Below the pieces are notes generated by a model. The model was not told where the DNA came from. It worked only from the letters and a program-made list of their open reading frames with translations, and did not search any database. The translations under genes were made by a program, and so were the position numbers. This document shows, in pieces, positions 1 to 10,310 of a stretch of 64,000 nucleotides of DNA. Numbering within the stretch: the first letter of the stretch is position 1; the number at the start of each line of letters is the position of its first letter. The stretch comes from Pegoplata infirma (Eukaryota; Arthropoda; Insecta; Diptera; Anthomyiidae). The DNA lies in NCBI GenBank assembly GCA_963921195.1, contig OY992540.1, positions 45,221,890 through 45,285,889 on the forward strand. Direction: 5' to 3'.

Positions 1-309
1 ACCATATTTTGAGGCTCCTACTGCTTTTATGAATCTTTGGAGGCTCATAAAAAGGAATTGGTCACCAAACTGAACAATCCAAAAGTACAGGGTTTAACTG
101 CCTTTTGGTAGTAGAATCGAACCTACGTGGTCAAGTTCTTGTGTTTTTAAGTCTTTGTTTGTTGCATAGTGTTTTTAGTACTCCTTCGATTTTTACACAC
201 TTGATGTGTGTCAGATTAAAATTAGCAACAACTCTGTAAAAAGTTGAGATTGGTTAACAAAGTATTTTAACGCGTGTATGGCAAAAAAAAACTATCCGAA
301 ATTCACGGT

Positions 310-475
310 TTTTTTTTTTACTTTTAAACCACTGCACCGATTTTGTTGAAATTCAATACCAGTCTGATACGGTTAATTTAATAAACATTTGCCAAGCTAC
401 AGCAACCTCAGATCTGTCTTTTAAAAGTTAACGTGATTTTAACAGACAGATAGACGAACGGTTATCGCTGGATAC
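310..475 (-). mobile_element. mini-me/Helentron-like fragment
   Basis: This stretch resembles the interior of the better preserved element at 47775-48634. Both have a 'cttttAAACCACTGCACCG'-type phrase, then a 'gccaagctacagcaacctcag'-like phrase, then a run of GACA/GACG units and 'atcgctgg'. The (GACA)n tract is short here (about 440-460), and neither end of the element is visible, so it is a diverged fragment. No coding capacity is seen. Confidence 0.45.
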
Positions 476-1369
476 TAAAAAAAGGTTTTCCGAAAACACT
501 GTTCATGTTTTTCATCACTAGCATACATTTGCACACTCCACAACTAAATATATAAGTACATTCATGTGTATTTGTGTGCGTAATATAAATGTTACTGTAT
601 GCAAAACTGTGTTGATGGTGTAGGCTAAACGAAAAAAAATTGTTCACTAACAATGTCGGAAGCGGTATGAATTTATACACACATACAGTGACATACAGTA
701 AATTCCTAAGTTAAAACATGTTTAATGCGGTAAAAAGAGAATTTAGCATTTCCGTGGTTTTGTGCATGAGGATTTTGTTTTTAAACTGGTGAGAGAGAGG
801 GAGTGGAAGTGGAAACAGCAGCAGAATAAAAAAACCAACATGAAAATATATTTTTTACACAGTTAGACATTAGAATTTACTACGAGTTTATAAAAAAAAA
901 AACTTGAATTAAGGCTTGTTACAACATTTGATTCCAGCATAGCAAATTATACAATGTGTGAATGGGAAGAGGTGGCTTTTTATGTTATTTGTGACAGTAA
1001 CAAAATAGGAGTAACGTATAAATTAATTGAAATTTATAACATTAAATTTCATGAATAACTGAATGAAAATATTACTTACTTACTTATGCGTAATAATGTA
1101 AATGAATAAATTTATTTATTATATATTGCAAAAAAAAAACTTTTTGTTAAAAAAAATATGTTTTAAAACACATGTAAATTTTTAGAATAAAGGGAAGGGC
1201 CCGTAATATATTATTAAACAAAAAAATAACAATTTTTCTTTAATAGGAATTGTATAAAGAAGTATCGAATGGAGTTACATTTTATGTGTGTAATTATGCT
1301 AAAACTTTAAGACATAATATAACCCTTGAATTGGCAAAGATATTTTAAAAATGATAATATCGACATGTT
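476..1369. other. AT-rich sequence without recognised feature
   Basis: Short A and T runs dominate. A GA-rich patch lies near 790-815. The open frames here are low-complexity and have no recognisable domain. Nothing gene-like or clearly repeated elsewhere in the window was seen. Confidence 0.5.
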
Positions 1370-1424
1370 AACCCATTATTGGACACTGTTAATTAAACGT
1401 AACGGCAAAATATGCAATTTTCAA

Positions 1425-1680
1425 CTTCAAGGGAGAGTTTCACAGGGCACCTACCGATTGTCCTGAAATTTGCATATGGGAAAGAGTGGAGAAAAATACG
1501 AGTTACTTGTTTTTTTAGCTGCCCAATCTCAAATTTAAAAAAGGGTTGCCACCTTATGAAAAAATGTGGTGTTTCGGGAAAATCCAAATAAAATCCGGAC
1601 TGCAGGAATTTCGCCAATACGGGTCAGCTTAATTTGAATAGAGATTATTAAATGTGATTTTGACGGTCGTATGTATGTAT
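1425..1680. mobile_element. single arm of the foldback family seen at 46548-47127
   Basis: The sequence from 'gtttcacagggcacctaccg' through 'gctgcccaatctcaaattt' to 'gggtcagcttaatttgaatag' parallels both arms of the foldback at 46548-47127, in the orientation of its left arm and then its centre. Only one side is present, so this is a solo or truncated arm. It does not support the two short open frames that overlap it. Confidence 0.6.
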
Positions 1681-1744
1681 ATAAGAGTTAATTTTGAAAA
1701 TTTTACCTGCGGGTATCCTAATTTGTTTAAAGGATTTAGGGGAA

Positions 1745-2945
1745 CTAAAAAGAATGGCGGTATTTTTTGGAAAAAAATTCGCTCCTTAGGGTAGTTCAAC
1801 GCATTTGAAAACGCGAATTTTAAGCTGATTTTTCTGCAGAGCAAAAACGACTGAATATATCGCAAATCTCTCAACACTCGATTCTACAGCAAAAAATAAT
1901 ACAATGGTCGTTTTTCAAACTTTTAAAAAAAGTTCCAAAAACTCACAACAGAAGGCGGAAATATATGGTTTTTCCATTTTCTTTTTAAATTAATTTTTTA
2001 AATATGCACAATTAAAGGGCATTTTCAGCTTAACCAAATTTTTCGTTTTATCACAACCCGTTAAAAAGTTATAAGCTATCAAAAATGGACAAAAACAGTT
2101 TTTTTGAGAACTTTGACCTCAATTTTCTCGAAAACATGACGTGATAGAAAAATTCAGAATCAGCATCAAAATGTTAATGTTTTATGATCCCAGAATATCA
2201 ATCAAAAACATCACAAAAAAATGCTCTCAATAATGCACAAAAATGCGTTTTTTGTGAACTTTGACCTCAATTATCTCAAAAACCTGACGTTACGGAACAT
2301 TTTGGAAACCAGTACCCGATTTCTGTAACTATGCGAGAAGTTTTCGCATTGAAAAAAATTAAATAACATCATAGTCATCCAGTATGTCACAGAGTGATTC
2401 AGAAAAAAGCTTTGATTTCTTTTTTGTATTCGATGTTTTTAACACTAGCATCATTATACTCACCCTGTAGAAAACTAAATGACTACATTATTATTTATTT
2501 TTTCTCGATGCGAAAACTTTTCGCATAGTTACAGAAATTGGGCACAGATCTGGAATCAGCATTGAGATGAAAATCGAAAACGAGTGTCCAGACAGCCTTA
2601 TAACTTTTTAATGGGTTGTGATAGAAAGGTGCTTTTTGTACCAGTTTTCTTAGCAAAAACTGCCTCTTCATCGTGCATGATTAAAAAAATGATTTAAATT
2701 TTTTAATAAAATCGATTTTTCCGCCCCCTGCTGTGAGTTATTGGAACTTTTTTAAGAGTTCAAAAAACTGCTATTGTATTAATTTTTGCTGTAGAATCGA
2801 CTGGTGAAATCAGATTTGCAATATATTCAGCCGTTTTTTCTCTGCAGAAAAATCAGCTCAAAATCCGCGTTTTCAGGTGCTTTGAACCACCTCAAGAAGT
2901 GAAAATTTTTCCAAAAAAATACCGGCATTCTTTTTATCAAGATGA
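1745..2945. mobile_element. diverged foldback element (inverted repeat)
   Basis: The left arm (about 1749-2356) and the right arm (about 2505-2945) are reverse complements with many mismatches. Examples are 'agaatggcggtatttttt' against 'aaaaaataccggcattct', and 'gctgatttttctgcagag' against 'ctctgcagaaaaatcagc'. The inner part pairs around 'tttctgtaactatgcgagaa' (near 2325) and its complement near 2525. The right arm lacks a block of about 150 bp that the left arm has. A 23-bp unit beginning GATGAAGTGACATAG is repeated twice just outside the right arm (2941-2985). Confidence 0.7.
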
Positions 2946-3336
2946 AGTGACATAGTCATAACAGATGAAGTGACATAGTCATAACCACTTTTTTTTTGTG
3001 AAAATATCAAAAAGACCTATCATAGTGAAGAGTACATGGAAAATCATACGAAATGTGTGTTCTTTAACGTTTGTTAAAACAGGTTCGGCACCGATCGCGA
3101 TGAAGTTTTCGCTAATAATTTTTTTCAATTATTCTGGCAACCCATATTTTTAATTAACAACGACAAAAAATCAAAAACGGTGGAAGGGAACCACGACAAA
3201 ATGTAAAAAAATGTTGTACAGTATTTTAGAAATTGCAATCGGTGACTAAGGTTTTTGGGCCAAAATGAGCCCGGATAACTTTTTTTGTAATCAGTATAAC
3301 ATTGCCAATACCGTTATATATTTGTTCCTTTAACTC

Positions 3337-3478
3337 CTACAAGGAGCATAGGGCCTCAACAAGAGTATTCCAATTAGTTCGATCTGATGCTCGATGTTTT
3401 ATTTCGCTCCAACTTAGATGTAATTTTGAAGATTCTATCTCAATCTGACGTTTCCAGGTGTGCGAAGGTCGTCCTCTA
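3337..3478 (-). pseudogene. RTE-like LINE C-terminus, beyond the Transib insert
   Basis: This is the last part of the LINE polyprotein, separated from 6615 by 3.1 kb of Transib. After CGA codon 3481-3483 the minus strand reads RRGRPSHTWKRQIEIE, then LSWSEIKHRASDRTNW and VEALCSL, ending in TAG at 3337-3339. This tryptophan-rich tail is typical of this LINE group, where it follows WNPQGSRR directly. The join across the insertion scar keeps the frame once one copy of the 5-bp duplication is discounted. This shows that the two LINE halves were one element. Confidence 0.88.
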
Positions 3479-3483
3479 CGTCG

Positions 3484-3520
3484 CACAGTGGTCAATTTCG
3501 CGAGATAGCGGTCAAAACTC
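3484..3520 (+). repeat. left terminal inverted repeat of Transib
   Basis: It begins CACAGTGGTCAAT and matches the inverted right end (6573-6609) at about 31 of 37 positions. The first seven bases equal the consensus heptamer of V(D)J recombination signals, which are thought to share ancestry with Transib ends. The right end differs at position 4 (CACTGTG). Confidence 0.88.
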
Positions 3521-4089
3521 TATAACTTTTGACCGGATTGGTATTTTTTTACGCAATTTGTTTTGTTTAATAGGAGGGACTTTAAGCTTCAATTTGCGTG
3601 TTCAAACGTAAAAATCGACTGATAGGAACGTAAGTAATGTGGAGTTAAAAATGCATTTTAATTTTTTGTTGAGTTTCCATGTAAAAGTTGAATATTTTGA
3701 CATTTTAAATAGGTATTTTTTTTATAATTTCTTATTTTCTTCAATCGTATTTTACAACCAATACTTATTTATTATTCCTAAACTTAATTTTGGTCAGAAA
3801 ATGCCAACATTTGGCCCCTGACATTAATTTAGTCTTAATACTCACAGGGGCCAAAGGTTGGTTTTTTTGGAAGAAAGCTAATTCTTGTGAGGATTAAACT
3901 GAAAAATAACACTGAAATTCCCAACAATATCAATACCATTTGGATATATTATATACAGAACACAACATCGATAAAATTTTAAGTAAACTTTTACTATTAA
4001 TTTAAAGTGCACATATATTTTATTCAAATGTATTAATAAAAATTTATACTAAAATTAGAAACAAATTATAATCTTTAAACTAGTATTAA

Positions 4090-4209
4090 TTAAACAATAT
4101 TAGTAAAAATTTCTTCCAAATAGCTTTGATTTTCATTTTGCAGTAGTTGTTTAGCTTCTTCATCTAACTCTAATGAGGTTGATTTCCATTTTTGTCGAAT
4201 ACTGGACAT
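4090..4209 (-). pseudogene. Transib transposase C-terminus beyond the nested MITE
   Basis: Once the MITE and one copy of its duplication are discounted, the transposase frame continues from MSS into IRQKWKSTSLELDEEAKQ and ends with ...EEIFTNIV and TAA at 4090-4092. About 39 codons lie in this fragment. Both halves share the codon phase of the duplication, so the MITE inserted into an intact reading frame. No open frame of reportable length marks this fragment on its own. Confidence 0.8.
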
Positions 4210-4911
4210 TAGAGTGCCCCTTATTTTGGAAATGTTGGAAATGTTGAGACGGTACCCCCTCATTTTTTTTCTTTTGACTAAAAAATAACTCAGGAAAAAT
4301 TTTACGCCCCTACGACCACGCCTTCCCTACGCGACGGGGCCGTAAAGAGCGGGGCCTTAAAAATCATTTTTCCATACAAAGCATTTTGTTATTAATTATA
4401 ATATTACTTGGTTAGCTTATTCACGACAAAAAATTTGATTTTGGTGGGATGAGGCTTTCAGTTCTAAAAAATTTTTCGAAAAAAAAAATGTTGAGCTTTT
4501 GGGGTCCTACAGTAAAAATTTTTTAAAAAATATTTTTTTTTAGTTTTGATAAGCAACCGTTTTAGTTGAATTGTTGATTTAAATGATATATTTTCATAAA
4601 AAAATATTATTCCTATCTGTGACATCTATAGAACTGAAAGCCTCATCCCACCAAAATCAAATTTTTTGTCGTGAATAAGCTAACCAAGTAATATTATAAT
4701 TAATAACAAAAATATTAAAAATCAAAAAAAAATTTTTTGGTTTGTATGGAAAAATTATTTTTAAGGCCCCGATCTTTAAGGCCCCGTCGCGTATGGAAGG
4801 CGTGGTCGTAGGGGCGTAAAATTTTTCCTGAGTTATTTTTTAGTCAAAAGGAAAAAAATGAGGGGGTACCGTCTCAACATTTCCAACATTTCCAAAATAA
4901 GGGACACTCTA
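4210..4911. mobile_element. hAT-type foldback MITE nested in Transib
   Basis: The element is palindromic, with long arms of about 170 to 330 bp starting TAGAGTGYCCCTTATTTTGG. The arms include 'ggtaccccctcattttt' and 'cgcccctacgaccacgcctt' and their complements. The 8-bp duplication is CTGGACAT (4202-4209, 4912-4919), which fits the hAT preference nTnnnnAn, and TAGAG fits hAT ends. No ORF is seen, so it must have moved with a transposase from elsewhere. Confidence 0.85.
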
Positions 4912-5600
4912 CTGGACATATATGGGTCTGATGTGCACAACAAAATATTAATAAGATCTTCATTAGTACAATATCTGGAAATTTTTCTTGTATTGTGCTC
5001 GCGAAAGAATCTGTAGTCTTTGTTCCTTTTTTCTTGCGCTTCTTCTGAGAGATCTCCAATTGGAAGCATATTGTGCTGAATTATTTGTTCCCCATGGAAC
5101 AAAATTTTGTGAACTGTGGTTGGCATATTTCTCCAAGAATATTTTTGGTTATAAAGGGTTGCTGTCTCATTAGCATACTGACCAAATTTTTTTGCATCTA
5201 TCTTTTTGCTACATGCTATAACTTCTAATATGATTTGGAATCGTCGTATTAAATCATAATCTACTCCAGTTATAGAAGCTGCAGTTTCTGGATCGGAAAA
5301 AAATCTCCTTGCTATGTTTCCATCATTAGAATTTCCTTCTCCTTGCTTTGACCGGTCAATTATAAGGCCTATCTCACGGTATTTTTCTTGAATATCTTTT
5401 TTTTTTTGCTTTCTTTTTTCCAAATTTTCTTTGTTGTTTCTCACTGTTTCGCCTAACGGGCCAAATTCCAAATCGTATCCCAATTTAAGAATATGCTCCA
5501 TAAAACGAATTCTAGCATGAAGAGGTGACATTCCAAATTCATATGCTTCATTAAAACTATCGTCTTGTGTTGGTGGTTGGCTCAATTGACTTGATGTTTT
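4912..5600 (-). pseudogene. Transib (RAG1-core-like) transposase, main fragment
   Basis: This is the best preserved part of the transposase, which cuts at element ends by a DDE mechanism. Signatures in order are FGMSPLHARIRFMEHIL, NSNDGNIARRFFSDP (aligns with the GNFARKL segment of RAG1), YSWRNMPTTVHKILFHG and LPIGDLSEEAQEKRNKD. The two histidines of VHKILFH (H159 and H164 of the 250-residue frame starting at 5585) match the second half of the RAG1-type zinc site. The last Glu of EEAQE (Glu185) is at the position of the third catalytic residue (Glu962 of mouse RAG1). At 4911 the nested MITE interrupts the frame after SDPYMSS. Confidence 0.9.
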
Positions 5601-5970
5601 TTTGGCATATGGTGCAGCTTGACGAAGACTTTGTTTCGGTTAAAGCTTGTGCAACTTTTCCATCGATCGTTGTAAGTAACATTTTAAAGTTAACTTCGAT
5701 GCATTGGTCATTAAATTCAAATATCACTGGTTGAAGTTCTTTAATTTCATCTCTTATTTTGCCAACTTCTTCAGTTATGACATCTTTAGTTTCTTTTTTG
5801 TAAGCAAACTTTATTGGTCTACAAAATTTTCCAAATGAATTGCCAGATACCACATAATTTGAGAGTTCTATTGTCATTTTTGTCAAAATTTTGATACACC
5901 CTTCTATGTGGACTAGGTCCAAATATGGGCCAACTTCTCCTAATTTCAACAGAATTATTTTTTGGGTCAA
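5557..5970 (-). pseudogene. Transib (RAG1-core-like) transposase, upstream fragment
   Basis: This 137-codon open frame begins at a TTG and has an in-frame stop a few codons upstream, so no true start is present. The segment KFCRPIKFAYKKETKDV (residues 48-64) and the stretch TIDGKVAQALTETK (101-114), followed by CTIC (Cys119, Cys122), match the part of Transib transposases that aligns with the middle of the RAG1 core. The CxxC would be half of the core zinc site. The region that should carry the first catalytic aspartate is missing. The frame departs from the downstream part at a seven-T run on the plus strand (5597-5603); removing one base joins the two. The product cannot be active. Confidence 0.82.
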
Positions 5971-6572
5971 TAAGAACTCTTGTACAAAATTTCATCAAAA
6001 TATATGCATAATAGCCACTTTCACATACAAATAACTTCTAAAAAAATATGACGTGCATTTGTACCGAATATCTTACCTTGGGTCAGAAAAATTGCTGTAG
6101 CTCAAAAAGTGCAGTCCCGATGCATGGACATGTATATATAGGAATGTAGGGGAGAGTTAGGACTAAAAAATAGTAAATTTGTGTTTTGACTCAGCTTGAC
6201 TCACAGGAGTTGTGCTCTATGAAGTAGGAAATTTCCGAGAAATTTGACCTTTTTTAAAAAAAATATTTAAATTGTTCTGAAAACAGTAGAGCTTCAACTT
6301 TTTTTACCAGTAATAGGAAATAAGTTAAGTTACAAAACAAAATTTATTTCGTCCGAAAATCTTGAAAAACAAAAAAGTTATGATCATTTAAACTTTAAAA
6401 ATTAACTAAAAATATCATAAATTTACTAAATTCTGAAAAAGTCCATTTTGGACAACCCTGTTCTCAGTGAAATAGTTGAAATAGAGTTCTAATTTTTTGG
6501 CTCCCGAGGTTTACTACTGTCTACTTTCATATGAGTCTAATAACTTTAAAATCGGAGAACAAAAACCAAAAG

Positions 6573-6609
6573 GAGTTTTGGCCGCTATCTCAAAATATTG
6601 ACCACAGTG
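6573..6609 (-). repeat. right terminal inverted repeat of Transib
   Basis: Read inward on the minus strand it begins CACTGTGGTCAAT and continues to CCAAAACTC. It pairs with 3484-3520. The second CGTCG copy follows at 6610-6614, and LINE coding sequence resumes there. Confidence 0.88.
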
Positions 6610-6614
6610 CGTCG

Positions 6615-8843
6615 GCTACCCTGGGGGTTCCAATCTATGGCTTGTCTTGCAATGTCATCGATTGGCTTACGTAATGTATGTCCAATCCAGCACCATTTTC
6701 GTTTTCGGATTTCCGATTCGATCGGTTGTTGTTGCGTTACTGACCACAAGCGTTGATTCGATATAGTTGTTGGCCAAAAAATATGTAAAATTTTTCTTAT
6801 TGTTAGACATTTATTTACGAATACTTGAACGACATTTATATCATTTGGAGCTTCATTCCACGTTTCACAACCATAGAGTATTGTTGATTTTACATTGGAG
6901 TTGAATATGCTCAACTTAGTTCTTCTAGATATATAAGATGAGTTCCACACCGGTTTAAGAAGACCAAATGCCTGGCGAGCTTTATTTATACGACTGGAAA
7001 TGTCTGCTTTTGAACCCCCACTTTTGTCTAATATGCTTCCGAGATAGCAGAACTCCTCGACATCTTCTATAGGTTTATTTTGTATCAATAGCCTTTCTGT
7101 ATTGGTCACGTTTATGCGCATAGATTTTGTTTTAGATATGTTTATTCTTAGACCAGCGGACATTGCAGCTTCTTCGACCAATAACAACTTCGTTTTCATG
7201 TCTGTGAAGGTATGGGTAAGTAAGCAGATATCGTCGGCGTAGTCGAGGTCTTCTAACCTTCCCTGCAAGCCCCAGGTTATTTCTCTTCGTTGTTTCGTAG
7301 CTTTTTGCATTACTAAGTCTAGTACGCAATTAAAAAGCAAGGGAGAAAGCACACAGCCTTGCCGCACTCCGGTTTTGATATTTATTGAGTTGGACAGCTG
7401 CTTTTCATGAAGTATACGACAGGTGGCGTTAGCATACAAGCCTTTTACGAGGGAAATAAGCTTGTTAGGGACCCCCCTACAAGAGAGTGCGCTCCATATT
7501 GCTGAATGGTTTAGAGTATCAAACGCCTTCTCGAAGTCAATAAATACCAAGTAAAGGGGAGATCTCCACTCAACAGACTGCTCCAATATGACTCTCAGGC
7601 TATTCACGTGATCAATGCAGGATTTTCGTGCGCGAAAGCCGGCTTGTTCTTTTCTGAGATCTGGCACGATTGCTTCGGAAAGCCTGCTGTTTAGTATATG
7701 TGCAATCACTTTATTTGCCATGCTGAGCAGCGTAATGCCTCGCCAGTTCTTTCGCTCTGTTAAGTCTCCCTTTTTGGGTAGATTAATAACAACACCTTCT
7801 GCTAGATCTTCTGGAAGGATCTCATTGTGCCAGAACTTATGAATGACTGGTGCTAGTAACATAGCGGATGTTGTGGGGTCTATTGTTAAGAGCTCTGGAG
7901 CTAAATTATCGAGTCCGGGTGATTTATTGTTCTTAAGTGCTTTTATTGCCTCGCAAATTTCCGGAATGGTGGGGCGATCAATGGAGATGTTCTGATTCTC
8001 GGTGTGAGTTTCGCATTCACAAAAATGCTGTTGTGTTGTTTGTGGAGTATTTAGCATGCGGCAGTAGAAGTCTTTCCAAAGTTTAAGTTGTTCTTCTTTT
8101 GATGTAACCAGTTCGCCAATGTCATTCTTAAGTGGTTTGCCAGATAGTTGTTTGTTATTATTTATTAATTTTTTTGCTGCGCGATAAAGATCTTTGGTAC
8201 GGTATGTTTCAGCAGCAGCCTGTGCTTCTTTGGCGGTGTTGTTTACCCATCTTCGTTTGTCACGACGAGCACTTCGTTTTACATCACGGTTGAGACGATT
8301 ATGCAGTTTATAAAATTTTGATCGGTCCGGTCGTGTTCTACTGGCATTAAGAGAAGATTTGGCTTCCTTCCTTTTGATCACTAAATTCCATGTCTCGTCA
8401 CTTATCCATTCCATGCGAAAGTTGTTTGTGAAGCCAACGTGTTGTTCAGCCGCTTCAACGAAGATTTTTTTAGTATCTTTCCAACCGCGGTCATTGCTGT
8501 CAAAATCTATTTCTATTGACGATTTCAGTGCGTCTGTGAATGAACGGGCAACCGTAACATCTTTTAACTTCTCTACGTTGAATCTTTTCCTGGACACAGT
8601 ATTATGCTTTTTAATAGCGGAAATTTTGATGCGGAGTGTTGCCATTACCATATGATGATCACTGCCTATATCAGCGCCTCTTTTGTTACGTACATCTAAG
8701 AGTGAGCCACGCCATTTTCTGCTAATAGTAATGTGGTCTATCTGGTTTTCAGTGACATGATCCGGAGATACCCATGTAACTTTGTGTGCTTTACGATGAG
8801 GAAATAATGTGCCACCTATCACTAAGTTGTTTGTTGTGCAGGT
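6615..8843 (-). pseudogene. RTE-like LINE: end of endonuclease plus reverse transcriptase
   Basis: This continues the polyprotein in the frame of 8844-9401. Directly after the in-frame TAA comes [15 protein letters not shown], so the usual start assigned here (a GTG at 8820-8822) is not a true start. Reading on, the first motifs are GSDHHMV (last endonuclease catalytic Asp/His), then the reverse transcriptase blocks: [38 protein letters not shown] (motif A, near 7520-7548), [13 protein letters not shown], and DYADDICLL (catalytic YADD, plus-strand 7230-7241). The C-terminal part has a conserved GHTLRKP...WNPQGSRR segment. At 6615 the LINE is broken by the Transib target duplication; the frame then reads into transposon DNA and stops at 6585. 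Confidence 0.92.
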
Positions 8844-9401
8844 TTATAGCAACAGTTCCCTATTTTCAGTCAGACGCCCCAATCCATGTTTCCCTATTGT
8901 AGATTCTATATTAGTGTTGTTATCACCAACTTGTGCGTTAAAATCCCCCATCATTACCACAATATCTCCCCGATGTATTGATGACAGCACTCTATTAAGG
9001 TGATCATAAAATGCTTCTTTTGAATTGAGTTCATGTGCTTCAGTTGGTGCGTAACATTGTACACAGGTAAGATTCCGGGCTCGTGTGCGCAGTCTGGCCG
9101 TTATTATTCTATCAGTGCATGGCTTCCATTCAATAAGGGCATTTTTGGCTTCCTTGGATAATAAAATTCCAACACCACTTGATCGGGGCTCGTCACTTGC
9201 CTTACCAGAGTAGAGAAGAGTAAGACCATCATCCGTTGTGAATTCGCCTGAATCACACCAACGCATTTCGCATATCCCAAGCATCGTGAGTTTGTAGGTG
9301 ATAAATTCCTTGCATAGCTGTGCAAGACGTGACTTTTCCAAAAGCGTCCTTACGTTCCATGTTCCAATTCTAGTCCTTGTTTTCATGCTAAATGTTGTCA
9401 T
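8844..9401 (-). pseudogene. RTE-like LINE endonuclease domain (5' part of the ORF)
   Basis: This is the N-terminal 185 residues of the LINE polyprotein, beginning with ATG at 9401. It belongs to the apurinic/apyrimidinic (EEP) endonuclease family, which nicks target DNA to prime reverse transcription. Active-site signatures are visible in order: GTWNVRTL (residues 13-20, Asn16), GICEMRW (Glu45), the YAPTEA region near 117, and GDFNAQVG (Asp153, Asn155). A TAA at 8844-8846 ends the frame. The same frame stays open on the far side, and the final SDHH catalytic motif lies beyond the stop. The split is therefore one nonsense change, not a frameshift. Mutation in an old copy or a base-call error could both explain it. 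Confidence 0.9.
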
Positions 9402-9741
9402 CTTAAAATCGGGTTTATTTGAATATTTTCTTGCATTGGTTTCAGTAATCGTTTGAGTTTAAGGCGTATGGCTGATTAGGCCAATGTCCCGATCCTGGAG
9501 TTGGGGCTGCCAACATCGCATCCAGGCGTGCTATGGTTGCGACGGGATTTGATCCGCGCAGATATTAAGGTTATACCGCCCATGATCGGTCGACAGAGCC
9601 TCGTTAGCTTTGACGTTAACAGGGGACACCAAGTCCATTAGGACAGTGGGAGAGGTTGTCATTTGGAAAGGATTGGCTATGTGTACAATTGAGACATTTG
9701 CATTCGCATCACTTTCCCATTAGACCCCCAATACCGTTATA

Positions 9742-9976
9742 GTAGGTTCTTTTTTTGGTTATAAACCTAATATACATATTAGCAAACGTCTTACTAAGTT
9801 GTGGTAAGCGATTTTTCTCTATGGATGGCTGAACTAGCTAAGACGTCGACAATAAACGCTACAACTGGTAGGCCGTGGGTTCAAGTACCAGCCAGGCAGG
9901 ACATTTTTATACATATATTATATTTTTTTTTTATTTTTTATTTTTTTTTTTTTTATGAATTTATTGAATAATTTTG
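9742..9976 (+). other. flank of the LINE with tRNA-like SINE-type segment
   Basis: At about 9820-9900 a TGGCTGAACTAGC segment resembles an A box, and GGGTTCAAGTACC about 50 bp later resembles a B box of Pol III promoters. The T-arm stem pairs poorly, so this is not a functional tRNA. A T-rich run follows (9921-9955), as in a SINE tail read on this strand. Confidence 0.4.
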
Positions 9977-9978
9977 TA

Positions 9979-10190
9979 TATGGGGGAAAATATCTCAAGT
10001 GAACACACTTTTAAAACCGATGTCATCTGATCGGGCTCAAACTTGCACAAATATGCGATCCATTGGGTAGTAGTTACTACACCAATTTAACCAAAACTGT
10101 TATGTCTTAAGTTTATGTTTCTGTAGCCACATACGTCATCAGTAGGCCATTACATTAAACTGATAATTTGATATTTGCTAGAAAAACTAT
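9979..10190 (+). mobile_element. solo arm of the TGGGGG-end foldback family
   Basis: After a TA, the sequence TGGGGGAAAATATCTCAAG then 'aaaaccgatgtcatctgatcggg' and 'ccattgggtagtagtt' parallels the first 120 bp of the foldback at 53648-55790. No inverted partner lies nearby, so this is a single diverged arm. Confidence 0.6.
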
Positions 10191-10204
10191 TTATAAGTTT
10201 TTTA

Positions 10205-10310
10205 TCAACAGACTAGCCTGCCATAAGTTTCGAACCTGTGTTCTTAAATCACTCATGTTTTATAAACCGCCGCCTAACTGCTTAGACTATTGTCGGAGTA
10301 CAAACATCAG
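10205..10310 (-). other. tRNA-like (SINE head) segment
   Basis: On the minus strand, TAGTCTAAGCAGTTAGGCGG (A-box-like) is followed about 35 bp later by GGTTCGAAACTT (B-box-like). A tRNA-derived SINE or a decayed tRNA copy fits. The stems are incomplete, so a working tRNA is not supported. Confidence 0.45.

Larger units (their letters stand above)
3484..6609 (-). mobile_element. Transib DNA transposon (non-autonomous copy)
   Basis: The terminal inverted repeats are about 37 bp (3484-3520 and 6573-6609). They read CACAGTGGTCAAT from the left and CACTGTGGTCAAT from the right, then share GAGATAGCGGYCAAAACTC. The flanking target duplication is 5 bp, CGTCG (3479-3483, 6610-6614). A CAC(A/T)GTG end and a 5-bp GC-rich duplication are established hallmarks of Transib, the superfamily related to RAG1. 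The interior carries a recognisable but broken Transib transposase on the minus strand. The LINE sequence on both sides shows the pre-insertion site. Element length is about 2.4 kb without the nested MITE. Confidence 0.93.
3319..9727 (-). mobile_element. RTE-like non-LTR retrotransposon, interrupted by Transib
   Basis: The element runs on the minus strand from about 9727 (5') to 3319 (3'). A 14-bp target duplication, CCAATACCGTTATA, lies at 3305-3318 and 9728-9741. Without the Transib insert it is about 3.28 kb. It encodes one polyprotein with an apurinic-type endonuclease and a reverse transcriptase, and the 3' UTR is only about 18 nt. That size, the single ORF and the very short 3' UTR fit the RTE group, but the clade is judged from motifs only. 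The 5' region (9402-9727) is non-coding. The copy is inactive: it has one in-frame stop plus the Transib insertion. Confidence 0.87.

Noticed and set aside
75..130. tRNA gene on the minus strand near the window start
   Set aside because: Only a B-box-like GGTTCGATTCT and part of a T-arm are visible; no A box, anticodon arm or acceptor stem.
3387..3611. Plus-strand 74-codon frame across the LINE/Transib junction
   Set aside because: It spans two different elements and reads antisense to the LINE C-terminus.
7615..8655. Plus-strand frames inside the RTE-like LINE
   Set aside because: Antisense shadows of the RT and endonuclease coding strand.
8820..8822. GTG start of a separate reverse transcriptase gene
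   Set aside because: The frame continues upstream across one TAA into the endonuclease; it is one polyprotein.
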